NCBI GenBank assembly: GCA_900466575.1
Contig: UBMP01000018.1
Location: 44,803 to 108,802, forward strand
Reading direction: 5' to 3'
DNA length: 64,000 nt
Source of the DNA: Hyphomicrobiales bacterium
Lineage (GTDB): Bacteria > Pseudomonadota > Alphaproteobacteria > Rhizobiales > Rhizobiaceae
The translations under genes and the position numbers were made by a program. The notes beneath the pieces are model-generated. The model was given only the letters and a program-made list of their open reading frames with translations, did no database searches and had not been told where the DNA came from. Positions 36,671-44,860 of the stretch are shown one piece after another (within the stretch, counting starts at the first letter, position 1; every line of letters starts with the position of its first letter).

Positions 36671-37252
36671 TCAGTTCGGGCAGGTCCTGAGCTGGGCCGC
36701 ATAGCGATAGGCAATCTTGGTAAAGCGTTGCGCACCGTTGAGAGCATCGGCATTGCCGACATAGGTCCGCCGCGCATAGCCCTGCTGCCCGGAATGATAG
36801 GCGAGGTAGAGATTGTAGGGATCGTTCAGCGCGATCTGGTTCGTTTCGTAGCTCTTGCGGTGGAACCAGCCGGCGAAGTCGACCGCATCGGCAAAGCTGG
36901 TGCGCCGCGCTGTAAAGCGCCCGGTTTCGGCCATGTAATGCGACCAGGTTCCATCGAGCGCCTGAGAATAGCCGTAGGCCGTCGAGGGACGCGACCAGGG
37001 AATGAAGCCGAGAAGCTTCCTGCGCGGCGGGCGCGCATTCGAGCGGAAGCCGGATTCGGTATAGATCGTGGCAAGCAGGATCGGCGCCGGCACGCCCCAG
37101 CGCGCTTCAGCCTTTTTGGTCGCGTCGCGCCAATTGTTGAAGAAGCCGTCGTTTTCATCGAAGATCGCGCAGGCATTCGTCGTATGCCGCGGCACCGTCG
37201 CGCAGCCCGCCAACACCAGCAGACATGCCAGAAACACCCAACGCATCGTCAT
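36671..37252 (-). CDS. Lytic transglycosylase-like lipoprotein (SLT domain)
   Basis: 193-aa envelope protein. The lipoprotein signal MRWVFLACLLVLAGC has a lipobox LAGC near residue 16. The SLT fold follows, with the probable catalytic glutamate in LLATIYTESGFRS. YGYSQALDGTWSHYM and LAYHSGQQGYARRTY are typical of small transglycosylases. It probably cuts peptidoglycan strands from the membrane side. I took the ATG at 37252 so that the signal begins at once. The gene is alone, leftward, upstream of the sRNA. Confidence 0.85.
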   Translation of the reverse strand: MTMRWVFLACLLVLAGCATVPRHTTNACAIFDENDGFFNNWRDATKKAEARWGVPAPILLATIYTESGFRSNARPPRRKLLGFIPWSRPSTAYGYSQALDGTWSHYMAETGRFTARRTSFADAVDFAGWFHRKSYETNQIALNDPYNLYLAYHSGQQGYARRTYVGNADALNGAQRFTKIAYRYAAQLRTCPN

Positions 37253-37555
37253 TACTCCATACAAATATGCCGACGACATGCGAACACGACACTGTTCGCA
37301 GAGGCGTGGACTGAAAGTCCGACCCGCCAGAAAACACCCTTGGCGGCGATCGGACCTCGAACTATTTATAATTGGTGAAGTTTAACGTTCGGTTTTTATC
37401 CAATCCGCACATCTCGCAATGCGGTCTCGGGGGCTCGGCAAGTTTCGCTTTGACAGGTGGCGGCAAGATGAGTAAGGGACCGGCTTGATTTTATTTCGTC
37501 TCAACCACCAGTCCGGCCCGACCGGGCTTCGATTGGCGACACACGAGGTTTCACC

Positions 37556-37948
37556 GTGGCGAAAGCAGAACTTGGCACGAAGCGTGTCGACCCGGATACG
37601 GGCCGCAAATTCTATGACCTGAACCGCGATCCGATCGTCTCGCCCTACACGGGCAAGTCCTATCCGCTCTCCTTCTTCGAAGAAACGAAGGTCAGCGCGC
37701 TGATGGAGAAGGAAGAAGAGGAAGACGTCGCAGAGGTCGATACCGAAAACACGGAAATCGAACTCGTCTCGCTCGAGGACGCCGATGACGATGCGGCAGG
37801 CGGCTCGGAAGACCTGCCCGATCTCGGCGACGATGACGTCGAACTCGATGACGATGATGACGATACCTTCCTCGAAGCCGACGAAGATGACGAGGACGAC
37901 GACATGTCCGGCATCATCAGCGTCAACAGCGACGAAGACGAAGTCTGA
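37556..37948 (+). CDS. FYDLN acid family protein (TIGR02300)
   Basis: 130-aa acidic protein. The family signature is at the N-terminus: LGTKRVDPDTGRKFYDLNRDPIVSPYTG. From residue 45 on it is almost all Glu and Asp with a few Val, Ser and Leu, so it is probably disordered. It occurs widely in Rhizobiales and its function is unknown. A GCCCCGC/GCGGGGC hairpin without a U-run lies after it (37964-37992). It is rightward just before tRNA-Ala. Confidence 0.85.
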   Translation: MAKAELGTKRVDPDTGRKFYDLNRDPIVSPYTGKSYPLSFFEETKVSALMEKEEEEDVAEVDTENTEIELVSLEDADDDAAGGSEDLPDLGDDDVELDDDDDDTFLEADEDDEDDDMSGIISVNSDEDEV

Positions 37949-38036
37949 TTCTGAAAAGATTTCGCCCCGCAGAACGATCACGTTGGCGGGGCGGAGACGG
38001 AGCCGGAATAAAAATTTCCGAGTTTCGAATTTGGGG

Positions 38037-38065
38037 CTTGCCAACGCGATTAAGCAGCGTTATCA
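38037..38065 (+). promoter_or_regulatory. Promoter for tRNA-Ala
   Basis: CTTGCC, 17 bases, TTATCA. This is a good alphaproteobacterial housekeeping pair, ending 57 bases before the mature tRNA. Confidence 0.55.
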
Positions 38066-38122
38066 AGCCGCCACCTTCCGGGGACCCAAGCCTGGACAGT
38101 CGAGCGAAACGCTCGCAAGGAT

Positions 38123-38198
<76 letters not shown>

Positions 38199-38272
38199 AA
38201 CCTTCCCGATATTCCAGTTCACATAAAGACGCAGAACATGTCATGCATGTGAAACGAGCGCGTTTGACGCGC

Positions 38273-38374
38273 TCACTCGACGGCGACGATTGACAGAAGG
38301 TCAACGGCCACCATGGATGCCGCCACAAGTGCCAGGATGCCGTAGGTCGTCCATTTCACGAAAGAATTCTTCAC
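38273..38374 (-). CDS. 33-residue single-helix membrane peptide
   Basis: Open frame from a GTG with GGAGAGACG eight to ten bases upstream. It encodes MKNSFVKWTTYGILALVA..., which has a short basic start, one hydrophobic helix (about residues 10-31, including an Asp) and an acidic last residue. A stem GAGCGCG-TTTGA-CGCGCTC directly overlaps its stop region. It matches no family I know. The good ribosome binding site and the membrane-peptide pattern support a real small gene. Confidence 0.5.
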   Translation of the reverse strand: MKNSFVKWTTYGILALVAASMVAVDLLSIVAVE

Positions 38375-38468
38375 GCCGTCTCTCCATGCGGGTTTCCGAT
38401 GGAGGGTAAACTGGTGGCGCGAAATGTGATTTTCAAGGCAGAACGGCTGCCCAATCGGCGCGTCCGCG

Positions 38469-39680
38469 TCAATTGGTCATGCGCGTCGTCTGATTCGCGA
38501 CCTTTCCGCCGATATCGTTGAAAGCCTTGATAAGGCTCTGCATATCCGTGGCCTTGTAATAATTCGAGATGTCCCCGGCACAGGATTTCAGCAGGGCTTC
38601 CCCATTCGAGGGCGCCATGTAGGCAACCGTGAAGATGGTTACGCCCGCAGTGCGCGCGGATGTGCACGTGGCCAGCGTCTTGGTGTCGAGTGCCGGATTC
38701 CAGTTGGCGCTGTTACCGGTATTTTCGCCATCGGTCATCAGGACGATGAATTTCTTGAAGTCCTTGTTACCCTTCGAGGTCTGTGCGCTGGCTTCGGTCG
38801 CAGCGTTGAGTGCCGTGTTTGCGGTGCTCATGCCGCCGGTCATGTCGGTGCCACCGGTTGGATTGGCGGGAAGCGCCGTAACGTAGTTGCGGGACGACTT
38901 CGTCCCCCAGGCCAGGTTCGAGGGCGACTGCGTTTGATCGTTGAAGGAGACAACCCCGGTGCGGACAAGAGAGTTGGTCGAATCGACGGCCTCGATCGAA
39001 TCCATCTGATCGAACAGAGCGCTGGCCGCCGTCTTGAGCGAGGCCATTTTGTTGATGTAGCACGGCTTGGAATATGATTGATACGGCCAGTTGTCTTCGA
39101 GATATTGCCAGCAGCCATTTGGCTGGGACGTGTCCTGGGTGGTGGTCGGCCATGACATGGAGCCTGAACGATCCACCACCAGATACAGCGAGATCGCCGT
39201 CGCGGTCTGGGCCTGGCTGGTCGCCGTGCTGCTTCCGCCCACGTTGCGGTTACCTGCAACGTGAAATGCTGAGAAGGCCAGAAGCTGAGATGTGAACCTG
39301 CCGGTCACCTTGACAGTAAAATCCTTCTTGCTGCCACTGCCCTGGCTGGTCACCGTAGCGACCAGCGAAGCCTTCAGTTCCTTGACCTGGGCGTCCGAGA
39401 GCGTCGAGGAGATCTGACCGGCGGCGATCCGAACGGCGAAATTCTGCGCGTCGGACGCCGTGATATCGCCGTTGGTCAGGGCAGAGGCCGTGGCGAGCGA
39501 AGCGGCGTCGAGCGCCGAAGCAAGCTTGGACTTGTCGGAAAGAAGCTTGGAAATATCCATGCTGGTCGCAACCGCGGCCAGGACCACGGGGATGAGAACG
39601 GCGGCGAGGATCCCGAAATTGCCGCGATCGTCCCGCGCGAAGCGGCGGGCAACCGACTTAAGAGGGGTTGGAATACGCAT
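38469..39680 (-). CDS. TadG-like pilus assembly protein with von Willebrand A domain
   Basis: 403-aa protein anchored by one N-terminal helix after a basic start (FARDDRGNFGILAAVLIPVVLAAVATSMDIS). This is the TadE/TadG prepilin-like region. The vWA domain shows the metal-ion site VVDRSGSMS near residue 165, followed by later TGGTDMTGGM and VLMTDGENTG strands. Relatives act in tight-adherence (Flp) pilus systems or as envelope adhesins. No other tad genes are in the window. I prefer the ATG at 39680, which has GGAAG 11 bases upstream; one at 39713 is also open. Confidence 0.85.
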   Translation of the reverse strand: MRIPTPLKSVARRFARDDRGNFGILAAVLIPVVLAAVATSMDISKLLSDKSKLASALDAASLATASALTNGDITASDAQNFAVRIAAGQISSTLSDAQVKELKASLVATVTSQGSGSKKDFTVKVTGRFTSQLLAFSAFHVAGNRNVGGSSTATSQAQTATAISLYLVVDRSGSMSWPTTTQDTSQPNGCWQYLEDNWPYQSYSKPCYINKMASLKTAASALFDQMDSIEAVDSTNSLVRTGVVSFNDQTQSPSNLAWGTKSSRNYVTALPANPTGGTDMTGGMSTANTALNAATEASAQTSKGNKDFKKFIVLMTDGENTGNSANWNPALDTKTLATCTSARTAGVTIFTVAYMAPSNGEALLKSCAGDISNYYKATDMQSLIKAFNDIGGKVANQTTRMTN

Positions 39681-40002
39681 CTCGGTTTCAACTTCCGTTC
39701 GAATAGAAATCATTTTATAGGCGGGGGGGAATTAACATCCTCCTTCCAGGATCCGAAAAATTTTAAGAATGGCCCGATTTCCGACAAAGAGGGCCGCGCG
39801 CTTAAACGTTTATCAACGAAGCTTGGAATCCGGCGAATCAACGCCGGCGTCGGCTCGATCACCTCGAGCGCAGTGCGTTGATCCGCACCTACAAAGGGCG
39901 CTCTAACATATTGAAACTGCGCATCGAGGGTCGCGAAATCGATTCCGATTTTCGCACCGATGCGCTACGTTGGCGAAAACGGACGCAGCCTGGGAGAGCT
40001 TG
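39681..40002. other. Divergent intergenic region, tadG / TRIC
   Basis: Holds no long gene. On the minus strand a strong AGGAGG directly precedes a seven-residue frame (MLIPPRL, 39715-39738) upstream of tadG. The rest shows no clear promoter or repeat. Confidence 0.4.
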
Positions 40003-40650
40003 ATGGGTTTCGCCGACATCCTGAACTATGCGGGAATCGCGGTGTTCGCGGCAACAGGCGCGCTTTCGGCGTCACGCAAGCAGATGGACATCATCGGATT
40101 TCTATTCCTGGCCGTCGTCACGGCTGTCGGTGGCGGCACGTTCAGGGACTTGATCCTCGGCGACACGCCGGTTTTCTGGGTCGTCAATCCGATCTACATC
40201 ATGGTGTGTGCAGGCGTTGCCGTGCTTCTGTTTTTCACGGCCCACCTGCTTGAATCGCGCTACGTCTGGCTCCTGTGGCTCGACGCCATCGGGCTTGCGG
40301 CCTATTGCGTGATTGGAGCACAAAAGGGCTTCGAGACGTCCGGATCACCGACTGTCGCCATCGTCACCGGCGTCCTGACCGCCGCCTTCGGCGGCATCCT
40401 TCGCGATCTTCTGACCGGAGAACCGTCTGTTCTTCTGCGACCCGAAATTTACGTCACGGCCGCCCTCTCCGGCGCAGGCGCCTACACCGCGCTGATTCAG
40501 CTCGATCTGTCGCACGCCATGGCGGCCGCCGTCGCGGCCCTCGTCGCATTCGTCATTCGCGGCGGAGCGCTGAAATTCGGCTGGCGCCTGAGCGGCTACC
40601 GCCAGCGGCCCGGCCGTCATCCCGATGAAATCCCATCCATGCGGCGATGA
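40003..40650 (+). CDS. Trimeric intracellular cation channel family protein (UPF0126, YadS-like)
   Basis: 215-aa membrane protein of seven helices built from two UPF0126 repeats. Each repeat has a Gly-Gly-x-x-R-D motif: VGGGTFRDLILGDTPVFW and FGGILRDLLTGEPSVLL. Relatives form trimeric K+ channels, and in bacteria some members may carry glycine. The ATG at 40003 has GGGAGAG upstream. It is a single gene between tadG and irr. Confidence 0.88.
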   Translation: MGFADILNYAGIAVFAATGALSASRKQMDIIGFLFLAVVTAVGGGTFRDLILGDTPVFWVVNPIYIMVCAGVAVLLFFTAHLLESRYVWLLWLDAIGLAAYCVIGAQKGFETSGSPTVAIVTGVLTAAFGGILRDLLTGEPSVLLRPEIYVTAALSGAGAYTALIQLDLSHAMAAAVAALVAFVIRGGALKFGWRLSGYRQRPGRHPDEIPSMRR

Positions 40651-40730
40651 CGCAGTATGCCTTCAGACATTGCGTCCATTCCGGTCATGCAGCTTGAAGA
40701 AGAGATGTAACGCCGTCGGACTTGAAAGGG

Positions 40731-41150
40731 TCAGCGTGCCTTGCGGCGCAAGCGGATGACCACGTCGACATGCGCAATCTCCATCCCTTCCGGTGGCTCG
40801 GGCAGATTGCTGATCTCGAGATTGCTCACCGGAATGTCCACCACTTCGCTGTCGCCCTCGACATAGAAATGATGATGGTCGGACACATTCGTGTCAAAAT
40901 AAGTCTTGGCGCTTTCGATAGCGAGCACGCGCAACAGGCCGGCTTCGGTAAACTGGTGCAGCGTGTTGTAGACGGTCGCCAGAGACACCGGCACGCCTGC
41001 AATGGTTGCCTCCTCATGCAATTCCTCGACCGTCAGATGACGGTCGCCCTTTGCAAACAGGAGGTCCGCAAGGGCGATCCGCTGACGCGTTGGTCGCAAG
41101 CCAGAGCGGCGCAGCCTGTTCTCGGTATCGGAAAGCATTCGTGGGTCCAT
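40731..41150 (-). CDS. irr: Iron response regulator Irr (Fur family)
   Basis: About 139-aa heme-responsive regulator that controls iron and heme genes in rhizobia. The winged helix contains RLRRSGLRPTRQRIALADLL and VPVSLATVYNTLHQF. The histidine-rich heme site is SDHHHFYVEG. There is no cysteine, so the Cys-Pro heme regulatory motif of Bradyrhizobium Irr is absent, as in Rhizobium. I chose the ATG at 41150 because the promoter-like ATATAT overlaps the more distal ATG at 41210. A position left of fabA-fabB-fabI is usual in Rhizobiaceae. Confidence 0.9.
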   Translation of the reverse strand: MDPRMLSDTENRLRRSGLRPTRQRIALADLLFAKGDRHLTVEELHEEATIAGVPVSLATVYNTLHQFTEAGLLRVLAIESAKTYFDTNVSDHHHFYVEGDSEVVDIPVSNLEISNLPEPPEGMEIAHVDVVIRLRRKAR

Positions 41151-41168
41151 ACGTCTCAAAGCCGTCCC

Positions 41169-41192
41169 TTCATCCGTATAAAAGTGGATGAA
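41169..41192. promoter_or_regulatory. Inverted repeat in the irr leader
   Basis: TTCATCC-GTATAAAAGT-GGATGAA, perfect 7-base arms, between the candidate promoter and the irr ATG. It could be an operator or an mRNA hairpin. Confidence 0.4.
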
Positions 41193-41208
41193 TTCACTAC
41201 TGTTTATC

Positions 41209-41236
41209 ATATATCGCGCGCAGGAGGCCGTTGCAA
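41209..41236 (-). promoter_or_regulatory. Candidate irr promoter
   Basis: On the minus strand TTGCAA, 16 bases, ATATAT. The -10 overlaps an ATG that would otherwise extend Irr, so it also argues for the shorter protein. Confidence 0.4.
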
Positions 41237-41575
41237 CCGCTTCATGACCGCATTAGCCCGCAAAAACCTGTCGTTAAGCGCCTCAACACGAAAACAGGGC
41301 TGGCTGCAGGCTTGCAACTCGACTAAGAAATCGCAGAATGAAGCTGGCATTGAGGCCGGCAAGGGCGAAAGCCCGACTGGGGGAATTGCAAGGGCCAGCG
41401 CCAAACGCCATATGAGGCAGCGCGCGTCGCGCTTTGGCCTTGGGAGTTTCCCCCGCGTTTAATTTTTTGCTAGAGGCTTCCGGAGCGACATTCTCCTGAG
41501 CCTTTTGCAAGGTAGGCAAATGTCGCAGCCGAACCGTGACCTCGGTTCGCAGACGGAATTAGGGACCTGCATTTG
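41237..41575. other. Intergenic region, irr / fabA
   Basis: No credible gene is present. The stretch contains GC-rich palindromic pieces (GGGCGAAAGCCC near 41363) and an AT-rich TTTAATTTTTTGCTAGA near 41457-41473, which may include the fab promoter. I could not fix a spaced -35/-10 pair. Confidence 0.4.
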
Positions 41576-42091
41576 ATGACCTCCAGGAAGTCCAGCTTTA
41601 CGTATGAAGAGATTTTGACCTGCTCGCATGGGCAGATGTTCGGCCAGGGCAATGCGCAATTGCCATTGCCGCCGATGCTGATGCTGCACCGGATCACGGA
41701 AATCTCCGAAACCGGTGGCCCGAACGACAAGGGTTTTGCCCGCGCCGAATTCGATATCACACCTGATCTCTGGTTCTTCCCCTGCCATTTCGAAGGCGAT
41801 CCGGTCATGCCGGGCTGCCTCGGTCTTGATGCGTTGTGGCAGCTGACGGGCTTCTATCTTGGCTGGCTGGGCGAGCCCGGCAAGGGCCGCGCACTGTCGA
41901 CCGGCGAGGTCAAGTTCACCGGCCAGATCACGCCGGCAACGAAACTCGTGGAATTCGGCATCGACTTCAAGCGCGTCATGCGCGGCCGCCTCGTGCTGGG
42001 CACGGCAGATGGCTGGGTTAAGGCCGATGGAGAAGAGGTTTTCAAGGCCACCGATCTGCGTGTCGGCCTGTTCAAGGAAAAGGCTGCCTGA
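41576..42091 (+). CDS. fabA: 3-Hydroxydecanoyl-ACP dehydratase/isomerase
   Basis: 171-aa hot-dog enzyme that dehydrates 3-hydroxydecanoyl-ACP and isomerises the product to the cis-3 form, the branch point of anaerobic unsaturated fatty acid synthesis. The active-site region [24 protein letters not shown] contains the catalytic His and Asp. The ATG at 41576 is preceded in frame by a TTG. It starts the fabA-fabB-fabI operon. Confidence 0.96.
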   Translation: MTSRKSSFTYEEILTCSHGQMFGQGNAQLPLPPMLMLHRITEISETGGPNDKGFARAEFDITPDLWFFPCHFEGDPVMPGCLGLDALWQLTGFYLGWLGEPGKGRALSTGEVKFTGQITPATKLVEFGIDFKRVMRGRLVLGTADGWVKADGEEVFKATDLRVGLFKEKAA

Positions 42092-42233
42092 TCCGGCGTC
42101 GGGCATTGAATTGCGCCGCACTCCGGCGGCATGCATAAACCTGCGCGCGGCCGGCGGCCGTGCGGCGGACAAAAGGGCGGGAAGAGGTCTCGATGGGACC
42201 TTTTACGCATCTGGTTAGAAAAAGGTAGGATAC

Positions 42234-43466
42234 ATGAGACGGGTCGTCATCACGGGTCTCGGAATTGTTTCATCCATCGGCAACAATGCCGAAGAGGTCA
42301 CGCAGTCGCTGAAAGATGCCCGTTCCGGCATCACCGCGTCGCCTGACTTCGCTGAAAACGGCTTCCGCTGCCAGGTCTGGGGTCGCCCGACGCTCGGCGC
42401 CGAGCAGCTGGCCGAGATGGTCGACCGCCGCGCCATGCGCTTCCTGTCGCAGGGCGGTGCGTGGAACCACGTTGCGATGAAGCAGGCAATAGCCGATGCA
42501 GGCCTTGCAGAGGGCGATTACGCCGAGAATGAACGTGTCGGCATCATCATGGGCTCCGGTGGCCCCTCCACCCGTCAGGTCGTGGAAGCCGCCGACATTA
42601 CCCGCGCCAACAAGAGCCCGAAGCGCATCGGCCCGTTCGCCGTGCCGAAGGCTATGTCCTCGACCGCGTCCGCGACGCTCGCCACCTGGTTCAAGATCCA
42701 TGGCGTCAATTATTCAATCTCGTCGGCCTGCTCGACCTCGGCCCATTGCATCGGCAACGCAGCCGAGATAATCCAGTGGGGCAAGCAGGACATGATGTTC
42801 GCCGGCGGCCACGAAGACCTCGACTGGACCATGTCGAACCTCTTCGACGCCATGGGCGCCATGTCCTCGAAGTACAATGATACGCCCTCGACCGCTTCGC
42901 GCGCCTATGACGTCTCGCGCGACGGCTTCGTGATTGCCGGCGGCGCCGGCGTTCTTGTTCTCGAAGAGCTGGAACACGCCAAGGCCCGCGGCGCCCGGAT
43001 CTATGCCGAAATCACCGGCTATGGTGCGACATCCGACGGTTACGACATGGTCGCCCCCTCCGGCGAGGGCGCCATCCGCTGCATGCGCCAGGCGCTCAAG
43101 ACCGTGCAGGGCGAAGTCGACTACATCAACACGCACGGCACCTCGACGCCGGTGGGCGACAGCAAGGAAATCGGCGCGATCCGCGAAGTCTTCGGCGATC
43201 GTATCCCGCATATCCAGTCGACCAAGTCGCTGACGGGTCATTCGCTGGGAGCCGCCGGCGTGCAGGAATCCATCTACGGCCTCCTGATGATGCAGAACCG
43301 CTTCATTGGCGAAAGCGCCCACATCACCGAGCTCGACCCGGAATTCGATGGCGTTCCGATCGTGCGCAAGCGGATTGACGATGCCAAGATCGACACCGTT
43401 CTTTCCAACTCCTTCGGCTTCGGCGGCACCAACGCCACGCTGGTCTTCCAGCGTTATAACGGGTAA
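42234..43466 (+). CDS. fabB: 3-Oxoacyl-ACP synthase I
   Basis: 410-aa condensing enzyme that elongates the cis-3-decenoyl-ACP made by FabA. The catalytic triad is visible as Cys in [10 protein letters not shown], His in [11 protein letters not shown] and His in [29 protein letters not shown] is the usual start. It lies 142 bases after fabA and 6 before fabI. Confidence 0.96.
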   Translation: MRRVVITGLGIVSSIGNNAEEVTQSLKDARSGITASPDFAENGFRCQVWGRPTLGAEQLAEMVDRRAMRFLSQGGAWNHVAMKQAIADAGLAEGDYAENERVGIIMGSGGPSTRQVVEAADITRANKSPKRIGPFAVPKAMSSTASATLATWFKIHGVNYSISSACSTSAHCIGNAAEIIQWGKQDMMFAGGHEDLDWTMSNLFDAMGAMSSKYNDTPSTASRAYDVSRDGFVIAGGAGVLVLEELEHAKARGARIYAEITGYGATSDGYDMVAPSGEGAIRCMRQALKTVQGEVDYINTHGTSTPVGDSKEIGAIREVFGDRIPHIQSTKSLTGHSLGAAGVQESIYGLLMMQNRFIGESAHITELDPEFDGVPIVRKRIDDAKIDTVLSNSFGFGGTNATLVFQRYNG

Positions 43467-43472
43467 TTTTCC

Positions 43473-44279
43473 ATGACGGGTTTCATGCAGGGTAAACGCG
43501 GCCTCATCATGGGGGTCGCCAACAATCATTCCATCGCCTGGGGCATTTCCAAGGCACTTCATGCGCAGGGCGCCGAACTCGCCTTCACATTCCAGGGGGA
43601 TGCGCTGGGCAAGCGCGTCAAACCCCTGGCAGCCGAAGTCAACTCGGACATCGTTCTGCCGTGCGATGTCGAAGACATTGCATCGGTGGATGCCGTGTTC
43701 GCTGCGCTGAAAGAGCGCTGGAGCACGATCGATTTCGTTGTGCACGCCATCGGCTTCTCCGACAAGAACGAGCTGAAGGGCCTTTACGCCGACACGACGC
43801 GCGAGAATTTCGTGCGCACGATGGTGATTTCCTGCTTCTCCTTCACGGAAATCGCCAAGCGCGCCGCCGCGATGATGAACCCGGGCGGCTCGATCCTCAC
43901 GCTGACCTACAACGGCTCGCAGCGCGTGATCCCGAACTACAACGTCATGGGCGTCGCAAAGGCGGCTCTCGAAGCCTCGATGCGCTATCTCGCCGCCGAT
44001 TACGGCCCGCGCGATATTCGCGTCAACGCGATCTCCGCCGGCCCGGTACGCACGCTCGCTGGCGCAGGTATCTCCGACGCCCGCGCCATGTATTCCTGGA
44101 ACCAGAAGAACGCGCCGCTGCGCCGCACGGCCTCCATCGAGGATATCGGCGGCTCGGCGCTCTATCTGCTCAGCGAACTGTCGCGCGGCGTGACGGGCGA
44201 AGTGCACTATGTCGACGCCGGCTACAACATCACGTCCATGCCGGTGCTCGATCAGCTGATGAAGTCCGACCAGGACTGA
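43473..44279 (+). CDS. fabI: Enoyl-ACP reductase (NADH) FabI
   Basis: 268-aa short-chain dehydrogenase that performs the last reduction of each fatty acid elongation cycle. The N-terminal GKRGLIMGVANNHSIAWGI binds NADH. Active-site Tyr and Lys lie in YNVMGVAKAALEAS, and the end has TGEVHYVDAGYNI. This is the triclosan target family. It is the last gene of the fab operon and has a strong terminator. Confidence 0.96.
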   Translation: MTGFMQGKRGLIMGVANNHSIAWGISKALHAQGAELAFTFQGDALGKRVKPLAAEVNSDIVLPCDVEDIASVDAVFAALKERWSTIDFVVHAIGFSDKNELKGLYADTTRENFVRTMVISCFSFTEIAKRAAAMMNPGGSILTLTYNGSQRVIPNYNVMGVAKAALEASMRYLAADYGPRDIRVNAISAGPVRTLAGAGISDARAMYSWNQKNAPLRRTASIEDIGGSALYLLSELSRGVTGEVHYVDAGYNITSMPVLDQLMKSDQD

Positions 44280-44306
44280 GCGCTCGCAAGAGAAGCCAGA
44301 AATGAC

Positions 44307-44339
44307 AAGGCCCGGTCGTTGGGAGCGACCGGGCCTTTT
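44307..44339 (+). terminator. Rho-independent terminator after fabI
   Basis: AAGGCCCGGTCG-TTGGGAG-CGACCGGGCCTT, a perfect 12-base stem with TT after it (total TTTT). Confidence 0.88.
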
Positions 44340-44451
44340 CCGTAGGATGGGTCCGCCTTCGGCGCGATGGCGATCAGGTCAACACAGCCAAATGGCCTCC
44401 GGACCGACAGCCGATACGCAGAAACTTCAAGCGCCGTTTGTCATCCCCGGA

Positions 44452-44712
44452 TTAATCGTTACATTCGATCAGGTTCATCGAGGCTGCAAGGCACATGGCA
44501 TGCATGCGGTTCTGTGCGCCCAGCTTCCGCTCGGCACAGAACAGCAACGTTTCGACCTCTTGCGTCGCCATAGCCAGCTTGCGCGCGATCGATTCCACAC
44601 CATGACCCGAGGCGGTCAGAGCAAGACATTTCAATTCCGAACGGGTCAGCGTTGCGACAAGCGAAACGCATTCGCCGACCATGCGCGAAGGTATGGCCAA
44701 AATAGTCTCCAA
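44452..44712 (-). CDS. Stand-alone LuxR-type helix-turn-helix protein
   Basis: 86-aa protein that is little more than one GerE/LuxR DNA-binding domain. LTRSELKCLALTASGHGVESIARKLAMATQEVETLLFCAERKLGAQNRMHAMCLA has the usual pattern, with the recognition helix near TQEVETLL. No receiver or autoinducer domain precedes it, and an intact ATG and upstream sequence argue against simple truncation. Such single-domain regulators exist in rhizobia but their cues are unknown. A 14-base palindrome lies 10 bases before the ATG. The AraC regulator is next on the same strand. Confidence 0.78.
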   Translation of the reverse strand: METILAIPSRMVGECVSLVATLTRSELKCLALTASGHGVESIARKLAMATQEVETLLFCAERKLGAQNRMHAMCLAASMNLIECND

Positions 44713-44721
44713 AAGACGGTG

Positions 44722-44735
44722 TCAAAGCGCTTTGA
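44722..44735. promoter_or_regulatory. Perfect palindrome upstream of the LuxR-type gene
   Basis: TCAAAGCGCTTTGA. It lies just upstream of the start, where binding would block expression. The inner AAAGCGCTT recurs at 46007-46015 upstream of the AraC gene. Confidence 0.45.
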
Positions 44736-44860
44736 ACAGCGCGACAAATTATGCGCTTGATCCGGAACGGAACCGCGCTTCTCATGCGCGGATATGTAAA
44801 CCGGATTTATCAATCTGTCTTTGACAGACCGTGCCAATCGCTTGACATTGGAGCACAATC

